NCBI GenBank assembly: GCA_022615255.1
Contig: JAKEHC010000146.1
Location: 1-11,452, forward strand
From: Candidatus Dadabacteria bacterium
GTDB lineage: Bacteria; Desulfobacterota_D; UBA1144; Nemesobacterales; CSP1-2
DNA: 11,452 nt
Reading direction: 5' to 3'
In this document: piece by piece, positions 6,376 to 11,452 of the stretch
Layout: every line of letters begins with the position of its first letter
Position numbering within the stretch: position 1 is the first letter of the stretch
Made by a program: the position numbers and the translations under genes
Notes under the pieces: generated by a model
What the model saw: only the letters and a program-made list of their open reading frames with translations
Told to the model about the DNA's origin: nothing
The model's database searches: none

Positions 6376-7203
6376 ATGAGTTTTCTAAGACGCCACCCGA
6401 TACTTATAAGCATAGTTCTTTTTTTCTTTGCCACGCAGTTTATCTCATTCAGATTAGAGGGGAAAAGAGAGAGAGATACGTTTTCAGGTTTTATCCTTAC
6501 TTTAACTTATTACCCTCAGAAACTCATTTTTGTACTTACTGGGGCAATTGTAGGCGTGTGGCATAACTATATAGAGCTTATAGGTATAAGAGAGGAGAAT
6601 GAGGGACTACGAAACGAAATAAGGAAACTCCGTCAGGAAAAATTCCAGCTCTGGGAAGCTGAGCTACAAAATGAAAGGTTAAAAAAACTTTTAGGTTTAA
6701 AAGAAGATACCTTGTACGACGTAGTCTCTGCTAACGTTATTGCAGGAAGTCCGTCAATACTGAGATCCCAGGTTGTGATTATTGATAAGGGGAGCAAAGA
6801 CGGGATTTCCGAAGGTATGCCTGTTGCCACTTACGAAGGAATAGTAGGCAGAATTTTGCTAACGGGCGGGAAAAGTTCAGAGGTGATTTTAATAACTGAT
6901 GAGATAAGTGCGGTAGACGCATATATACATAGAACTAGGGCTAGAGGAATCGTAAAAGGCACAGGAGATGGATGCGTAATGGAGTATATTGAGAAAAAGG
7001 CTGATGTAAGTGTTGGTGATAAAGTAATCTCATCCGGTAGAGATGGTTTCTTTCCAGAAGAGGTTGTAATTGGAACTGTCGTTGAGACTGAGGCCTCTGG
7101 AGGATTTATAAGGGCACGCGTGTCACCGGATATGGATTTAAACTCACTCGAAGAAGTAGTTGTAATTCTTAAATCACCTGAGAAAACAGTATTAAATGAA
7201 TAG
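6376..7203 (+). CDS. mreC: Rod-shape-determining protein MreC
   Basis: MreC is a bitopic inner-membrane protein whose periplasmic part assembles into filaments and activates PBP2. The 275 residues show a short basic cytosolic N-terminus, one membrane helix (about 8-25), a charged coiled coil (about 70-110, ENEGLRNEIRKLRQEKFQL), then the two beta-barrel region with IIDKGSKDGISEGMPV, GIVGRI and the diagnostic GDKVISSGRDGFFPEEVVIG. All family landmarks are present, with little C-terminal extension. The start ATG follows the mreB TAG with no base between and has no clear ribosome binding site, so translation probably depends on coupling to mreB. The alternative of a later start would delete the membrane helix. 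Confidence 0.97.
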   Translation: MSFLRRHPILISIVLFFFATQFISFRLEGKRERDTFSGFILTLTYYPQKLIFVLTGAIVGVWHNYIELIGIREENEGLRNEIRKLRQEKFQLWEAELQNERLKKLLGLKEDTLYDVVSANVIAGSPSILRSQVVIIDKGSKDGISEGMPVATYEGIVGRILLTGGKSSEVILITDEISAVDAYIHRTRARGIVKGTGDGCVMEYIEKKADVSVGDKVISSGRDGFFPEEVVIGTVVETEASGGFIRARVSPDMDLNSLEEVVVILKSPEKTVLNE

Positions 7204-7681
7204 AGTTTATGATATTTTACTCTTTGCCTTTCTCTCTTTCATCTTTATTATAGTTCAATCAACCTTTTTTTCTCCAAAGAACCTTGGAGTTTTTTATCCC
7301 GATTTGAATTTAATCTTAGTCGTTTTTCTTGGTCTCTTTTCAGAGGCAAGGGGAAGTGCTATAATTGCTCTCGTAAATGGTTTTATGATGGACGTGTTAT
7401 CAGGAAATGTAATAGGACTATACAGCCTGTCGAGGCTTAGCTTGTATCTACTACTGAGAGGTTTGTCTACACATATATATGCTCGAAGCAGACTTACTCA
7501 GGCAGTTGCGCTATTTCTTAGCACCCTTTTCTCGTGGGGTTTTATATGGATTGGGCTTAAAATAAGAACGGATTTTAGAATCTCCTTTGGTGATATTATG
7601 GCGCAGGGTTTAGTTAACACATTAACAGGAATTCCGCTTTTTTGGATAATCCATAAACTCTATGCAAAGGTACAAGGGTAG
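7196..7681 (+). CDS. mreD: Rod-shape-determining protein MreD
   Basis: MreD is a small polytopic inner-membrane protein of the elongasome that works with MreC to control PBP2. The 161 residues are mostly hydrophobic and contain about five membrane segments, beginning at about 8-24. Family marks are the PDLNLILVVFLGLF segment (35-48), and GFMMDVLSG followed by GLYSLS (about 62-79), the usual D-x-x-x-x close to a G-L turn. The ATG lies inside the end of mreC (8-base overlap), which indicates translational coupling. The 3' end overlaps the PBP2 gene by 20 bases. Sequence conservation in this family is low, so the assignment rests partly on position in the operon. Confidence 0.93.
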   Translation: MNRVYDILLFAFLSFIFIIVQSTFFSPKNLGVFYPDLNLILVVFLGLFSEARGSAIIALVNGFMMDVLSGNVIGLYSLSRLSLYLLLRGLSTHIYARSRLTQAVALFLSTLFSWGFIWIGLKIRTDFRISFGDIMAQGLVNTLTGIPLFWIIHKLYAKVQG

Positions 7682-9461
7682 ATTTCTTATAGCGACTATT
7701 ATAATAGTCAATGCGTTTCTTATCCTCGTTGGAAGGATGTGGTATCTTCAGATCCTGAGAGGGAATGAGTTCGAAAGGTTTTCTCTTGATAACCGTGTTC
7801 GCTCTATCAGGATCCCGGCTCCGCGGGGAAGGATTCTTGACCGCCGCGGGAGAGAGATTGTTGTAAATCGTCCTTCTTTTGATCTTTACATACTTCCAGA
7901 AGATATAAAAAATCCAGATTCTCTTTCAAGTATTCTCTCTTCAATTCTGGGAATGGATGTTGATAATATCAGGTCTAAGATAAAGACGTCTATCCAAAAA
8001 AGTCGATTTAAACCAGTTCTCTTTACCAAGGATATTACACGTGATCAGCTGGCATTTATAGAGGCACGCAAGAGTTCTCTTCCCGGCATTTTAGTAGAGG
8101 CAAGCCATATAAGAAAATATAATTATGGAGATCTAGGCGCTGGGTTACTAGGGTATATGGGAAGGATAAGTGAAGTGGAGCTTAAATCATACCCTGGTGT
8201 GCGCCCTGACGATGTAGTCGGGAAAAGTGGCATAGAAAAAGGTTGGGAGGATTATCTTCATGGAAAAGATGGATTTATAGAAATGGTTACAGATGCCTAT
8301 GGACGAGAAGTAAATTTAACGTTATTTCAAGAAGATCTAAGTAGGAAAGACAGTCTTCCTGGGGCAGACGTTATTCTATCAATAGATCTCGATCTCCAAT
8401 ATGCTGCAGAAGAGGCTCTCGGAGATAGAGCCGGTGCCGCAATTGCAGTTAACGTAAAGAGCGGAGAGGTACTCGCACTTGTTAGTCATCCCACGTTTGA
8501 CCCAAGCGATTTTATCAAAGGCATAGACTCTACTAAATGGAAGAGCCTTATAGAAGACAAATCGTATCCACTTACAAACCGTGCTACGCAAGGGATTTAT
8601 CCGCCAGGCTCAGTTTTTAAGATTGTGACAGCCGCTGCAGGTCTTAAGGAGGGAGTTATTAATGAAAACACCTATTTTTACTGCCCCGGGAGTTACAGGT
8701 TCGGTAAAAAGACCTTTAAGTGTTGGAAGAACGGAGGTCACGGCTCTTTGAACCTGCATCAGGCGCTTGTCGGGTCATGCGATGTGTATTTTTATAACAT
8801 TGCAGAAAGGCTTGGAATCGATCGACTTAGTGGTTATATAAAGCGCTTTGGGTTCGGAACACCTACTGGTATTGAGCTTAGTGAAAGGGTAGGAATATCT
8901 CCTAGTAGAGAATGGAAATCAAAGACGTTCAAAAAGCCTTGGTACGAGGGAGAGACGATAGTAACGGCTATAGGACAAGGATATATAAGCGCGACACCGC
9001 TTCAGGTTGCCATGTCAACGGCTGCCGTAGCTAACGGCGGGAAACTCTTCAAGCCTCATATTGTAAGAGAGGTGATTTCCACTAATGGTAAAAGGTTGAT
9101 TGGGTACCATCCCCAAGAAAACGGGTATTTAGGGATTGAGGAAAGAATAATCAACGTAATAAAAGAGGCGCTTAAAGGGGTTGTAAATGAACCGAGCGGA
9201 ACGGGACGCCGAGCCAGATTGGATGAGATGGTTGTTGCAGGGAAGACAGGGACTGCCCAAGTTGTTTCTCTCACGGTAGATAGTGATAAAGAGAGTCACA
9301 AAGACCATGCTTGGTTTACCTCTTATGCCCCCGCCAACAATCCGGAGGTTGCGGTAACTGTTCTTGTAGAGCACGGAGGGAAAGGAGGGGCAGTTGCCGC
9401 ACCCATAGTAAAACAGATTCTTGAGGTTTATCTAAAGTTAAAGAAGGAGGGTAGCGTTTGA
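7662..9461 (+). CDS. mrdA: Penicillin-binding protein 2, peptidoglycan transpeptidase (MrdA)
   Basis: PBP2 is a class B penicillin-binding protein that cross-links glycan strands made by RodA. The 599 residues have one N-terminal membrane helix (about 8-25). A pedestal/dimerisation domain follows, with APRGRILDRRG (53-63), GLLGYMG (161-167) and VVGKSGIEKGWEDYLHG (185-201). The transpeptidase domain has S317-V-F-K320 (nucleophile and Lys), S372-C-D374, and K528-T-G-T531. GQGY and TPLQVA also fit. Within it, C341, C354, H360 and C373 occupy the positions of the metal-binding Asp, Asp, His and Cys reported in E. coli PBP2, giving a C/C/H/C set. The ATG at 7662 lies within mreD and the stop is shared with the rodA start. 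A beta-lactam target by family. Confidence 0.97.
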   Translation: MQRYKGRFLIATIIIVNAFLILVGRMWYLQILRGNEFERFSLDNRVRSIRIPAPRGRILDRRGREIVVNRPSFDLYILPEDIKNPDSLSSILSSILGMDVDNIRSKIKTSIQKSRFKPVLFTKDITRDQLAFIEARKSSLPGILVEASHIRKYNYGDLGAGLLGYMGRISEVELKSYPGVRPDDVVGKSGIEKGWEDYLHGKDGFIEMVTDAYGREVNLTLFQEDLSRKDSLPGADVILSIDLDLQYAAEEALGDRAGAAIAVNVKSGEVLALVSHPTFDPSDFIKGIDSTKWKSLIEDKSYPLTNRATQGIYPPGSVFKIVTAAAGLKEGVINENTYFYCPGSYRFGKKTFKCWKNGGHGSLNLHQALVGSCDVYFYNIAERLGIDRLSGYIKRFGFGTPTGIELSERVGISPSREWKSKTFKKPWYEGETIVTAIGQGYISATPLQVAMSTAAVANGGKLFKPHIVREVISTNGKRLIGYHPQENGYLGIEERIINVIKEALKGVVNEPSGTGRRARLDEMVVAGKTGTAQVVSLTVDSDKESHKDHAWFTSYAPANNPEVAVTVLVEHGGKGGAVAAPIVKQILEVYLKLKKEGSV

Positions 9462-10576
9462 TGTTTGATCGTAGGCTTCTTAGGAACTTCGACTGGCTTT
9501 TCTTTTTCATAGTTATAGTGGTATGCGCGGTAGGGCTTATCAATCTATTTAGTGCATCTTACCAAACAGGACTAAGCGTATTTAAAAAACAGCTATTATG
9601 GTTTGCCTTAGGTATTGCTGCGGCATTGTTTATATCCTTTTTTGATTTTAAAACACTCGAGCGATATACAAGCCATATGTATGTGGCTTCTATTCTACTT
9701 TTAGTGATTGCTTTGATTTTTGGTAAAGAGGTATCAGGTTCAAAGAGCTGGATTTCATTAGGGAAACACATAACTATTCAGCCATCTGAGCTTGCAAAGA
9801 TTTCAATAGTACTCGCCATTGCAAAATTCTATCAAGGCGACTTTGAAGTGCGCCCTTACGGGATTCTTGATCTAGTTAAGCCGTTATTACTTGTCTCATT
9901 ACCCTTGATATTAGTGATGCTTCAGCCGGATTTGGGTACGACCCTAATGATTCTTCTCATTTCAGGCAGTTTAGTAATTTTTATGGGCGTAAGAATTAAA
10001 TCTATTGCACTTCTTGTTATCTTAATCATTGGGCTTTCATATCCAACTTGGCATTATTTTTTAAAGGGATATCAGAGAGAGAGGATTGAAACCTTTTTGG
10101 ATCCCTCACGCGATCCGCTTGGGTCTGGATATAATGCCCTTCAATCACAGATCGGCGCGGGCTCCGGAAAATTTTTCGGGAAGGGATTTAAGAAGGGTTC
10201 TCAAACTCAGCTCAGGTTTATTCCGGAGCAGCACACGGATTTCATTTTCTCTGTACTAGCTGAAGAGTGGGGCTTTATAGGTGGTTTTTTAACACTTCTT
10301 CTATATTTTCTGATTATATTGTGGATTGTAGATACGGCAAGCCTTGCAAAAGATAAGTTCTCAATGATTGTATCGTTAGGAATAGCATCTATATTCTTTT
10401 GGCATGCACTGATAAATGTAGGGATGGTTACTGGTTTGCTGCCTGTGATGGGGGTGCCCCTTCCACTTCTAAGCTACGGAGGCTCTTCTCTTCTTACGGC
10501 TATGCTTGGCGTAGGGATCGTTTTAGGAATCAGGATGAGAAGACTACCTGTGACTAAAGAGGAAATTGCACTTTAA
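9461..10576 (+). CDS. rodA: SEDS peptidoglycan glycosyltransferase RodA
   Basis: RodA polymerises lipid II into glycan strands in complex with PBP2. The 371 residues contain about ten hydrophobic segments. SEDS motifs are GSKSWI (93-98), QPSELAK (107-113), QPDLGT (155-160), RIETFLDPSRDPLGSGY (208-224), then the extracellular loop IPEQHTDFIF (254-263) with Asp260, the residue equivalent to the essential Asp of RodA, and GMVTGLLPVMGVPLPLLSYGGSS (321-343). I chose ATG 9461, whose A is the last base of the PBP2 TGA. AAGGAGG at 9444-9450 lies 10 bases upstream. The neighbouring in-frame TTG at 9458 (7 bases from the same site) is possible and would add one residue. It is the last gene of the operon. 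Confidence 0.97.
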   Translation: MFDRRLLRNFDWLFFFIVIVVCAVGLINLFSASYQTGLSVFKKQLLWFALGIAAALFISFFDFKTLERYTSHMYVASILLLVIALIFGKEVSGSKSWISLGKHITIQPSELAKISIVLAIAKFYQGDFEVRPYGILDLVKPLLLVSLPLILVMLQPDLGTTLMILLISGSLVIFMGVRIKSIALLVILIIGLSYPTWHYFLKGYQRERIETFLDPSRDPLGSGYNALQSQIGAGSGKFFGKGFKKGSQTQLRFIPEQHTDFIFSVLAEEWGFIGGFLTLLLYFLIILWIVDTASLAKDKFSMIVSLGIASIFFWHALINVGMVTGLLPVMGVPLPLLSYGGSSLLTAMLGVGIVLGIRMRRLPVTKEEIAL

Positions 10577-10645
10577 TACAAATCTGTTAATAAATAACCC
10601 TTTTGCCCTCAAATCCTTTTTTCATGCGACTTAAATAAGCTCACT

Positions 10646-10676
10646 ATCAGTTTCGATTTGGGGTCTGATTATTTTT
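10646..10676 (+). terminator. Weak candidate terminator after rodA
   Basis: ATCAG (10646-10650) pairs with CTGAT (10665-10669), with a 14-base loop, followed by TATTTTT (10670-10676). The stem is short and the loop large, so this is only a possible end for the operon transcript. Confidence 0.2.
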
Positions 10677-10724
10677 GGTATAAAGAATCAATATGATTTA
10701 GTTCCATTAGTGTTGATAAGTTTC

Positions 10725-10737
10725 CGCTCTAAGAGCG
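10725..10737. terminator. GC-rich hairpin between convergent genes
   Basis: CGCTC (10725-10729) and GAGCG (10733-10737) form a 5-base GC-rich stem with a TAA loop. It lies 10 bases beyond the peptidase stop and 148 bases beyond rodA. Its location between convergent genes suits a bidirectional transcription barrier, but no strong T tract follows on either strand. Confidence 0.3.
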
Positions 10738-10747
10738 ATTGTTAATA

Positions 10748-11452
10748 TCATCTTAGAATCTCATAGCTTGGAACCCCGCCAATGCTTTTTGCGGTTTTTA
10801 CTGCTTTTATTATCGCTTGAGTGACAAGCTCTCCTGCGATGATCCCAACGATATTTGCATCCCCCACCGAATCACCGCAAGATACTGCAAACACTAGGTC
10901 ACCGTCTGCTGTAGTATGGGCGGGAGAAACTACCCTTGTAATACCTGTTTGCCCTATTCTAGCTACCCTTGCTAAATCAGGCTTTGAGAGTTTTACATTC
11001 GTTGAAACTACGGCGAGGGTGGTGTTCTCAAATGGCTCAGCCCTTCTTGTAACTCCGCTTTTAAATAAGCTGACTGAGCCTAGAAATTTCTTTCCATCTG
11101 GAGAATCTCTCACACCTGCAAGTATCTCTCCACTTTTAGGATCTACTATATCGCCGAAGGCGTTTACAACAACCAGCACCCCGACTATTATCCCGTTTCC
11201 AAGTCTGTAGCTCGTGCTTCCTATCCCACCTTTTGTCGCTTGCTTTACACCGAGAAGCTTACCGATAGTAGCTCCAGTTCCTACACCTATACTTCCCTCT
11301 TCGGTGGGTGACGAGGAAGCATTGAGACAAGCGCTATATCCCATAGGATTATCAGGTCTTACTTTTCCATTTCCTATACCGAGATCAAACACAACAGCAG
11401 TTGGAACTGACGGGACTACATGGCCGTATCCGACATCAAGCCCGATTCTTCG
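10748..11452 (-). CDS. P1-family (S58, DmpA-like) aminopeptidase, N-terminus cut by window edge
   Basis: The minus-strand frame is open to the right edge, giving 234 visible residues; by family length roughly 100 are missing. The visible part starts with GYGHVVPSVPTAVVFDLG, continues through KATKGGIGS-like QATKGGIGSTSYRLGNG and VVVNAFGDIVDP, then ENTTLAVVSTN and PAHTTADGDLVFAVSCGD, all typical of the L-aminopeptidase/D-esterase branch. These are N-terminal nucleophile hydrolases that self-cleave. By analogy the cut would fall between Asn and Thr in ENTTL (Thr codon at 11021-11023), making Thr the nucleophile. No signal peptide can be judged because the start is missing. An in-frame GTG at 11392 lies within the conserved core and is not a credible start. 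It converges with rodA, and a link to peptidoglycan turnover is speculation. Confidence 0.9.
   Translation of the reverse strand, partial: RRIGLDVGYGHVVPSVPTAVVFDLGIGNGKVRPDNPMGYSACLNASSSPTEEGSIGVGTGATIGKLLGVKQATKGGIGSTSYRLGNGIIVGVLVVVNAFGDIVDPKSGEILAGVRDSPDGKKFLGSVSLFKSGVTRRAEPFENTTLAVVSTNVKLSKPDLARVARIGQTGITRVVSPAHTTADGDLVFAVSCGDSVGDANIVGIIAGELVTQAIIKAVKTAKSIGGVPSYEILR

Noticed and set aside
5952..6434. Minus-strand open frame of 160 codons inside mreB and mreC
   Set aside because: It is antisense to conserved coding sequence, has low-complexity Ser/Thr-rich composition, and no ribosome binding site or promoter was seen.
10821..11210. Plus-strand open frame of 129 codons opposite the peptidase gene
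   Set aside because: The peptidase frame on the minus strand has clear family motifs throughout; the plus-strand frame is a Ser/Thr/Pro-rich shadow.

Overview
The window looks like chromosomal DNA from a Gram-negative, rod-shaped, moderately AT-rich bacterium. The main evidence is a complete, gap-free mreB-mreC-mreD-mrdA(PBP2)-rodA cluster. This gene order and the MreB/PBP2/RodA sequences resemble those of Desulfobacterota, Nitrospirota and related lineages; I cannot name a genus. I see no insertion sequence, phage gene, CRISPR array, rRNA or tRNA.

Layout, left to right. (1) 3-809: the 3' part of an unrecognised gene cut by the window edge. (2) 810-1185: a long AT-rich spacer with a 9-bp direct repeat just upstream of the next gene. 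(3) 1186-2400: a sigma-70 family factor of the RpoD/RpoS type with some unusual residues in the -10 recognition helix. (4) 2604-3044: a small protein with a C-x2-C / C-x2-C metal site, behind a good-looking promoter. (5) 3220-3564, minus strand: a GYD-domain protein with a Lys/Arg-rich tail. (6) 3762-5078: a secreted protein with three copies of a roughly 95-residue beta-type domain. (7) 5338-10576: the cell-shape operon. (8) 10748-11452, minus strand: the C-terminal part of a P1-family (S58, DmpA-like) aminopeptidase, cut by the right edge and convergent with rodA.

The five cell-shape genes are stop-to-start adjacent or overlap by 1 to 20 bases, so they are almost certainly one translationally coupled operon. 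MreB filaments, MreC, MreD, the transpeptidase PBP2 and the glycosyltransferase RodA form the elongasome, which inserts new peptidoglycan along the side wall. Motifs of each protein are intact. PBP2 carries a C/C/H/C set at the positions of the metal site known in E. coli PBP2.

The most interesting non-coding signal is the 259-base leader in front of mreB. Read by eye, it holds a candidate promoter (5117-5144), a possible three-way-junction RNA (5192-5247), and a CU-rich anti-Shine-Dalgarno segment (5241-5248). That segment can pair either with an AAGGAGA at 5192-5198 or with the mreB ribosome binding site at 5319-5326. This is the arrangement expected of a translational switch controlling the whole elongasome operon. 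It is inference from base complementarity alone and needs covariation and structure data.
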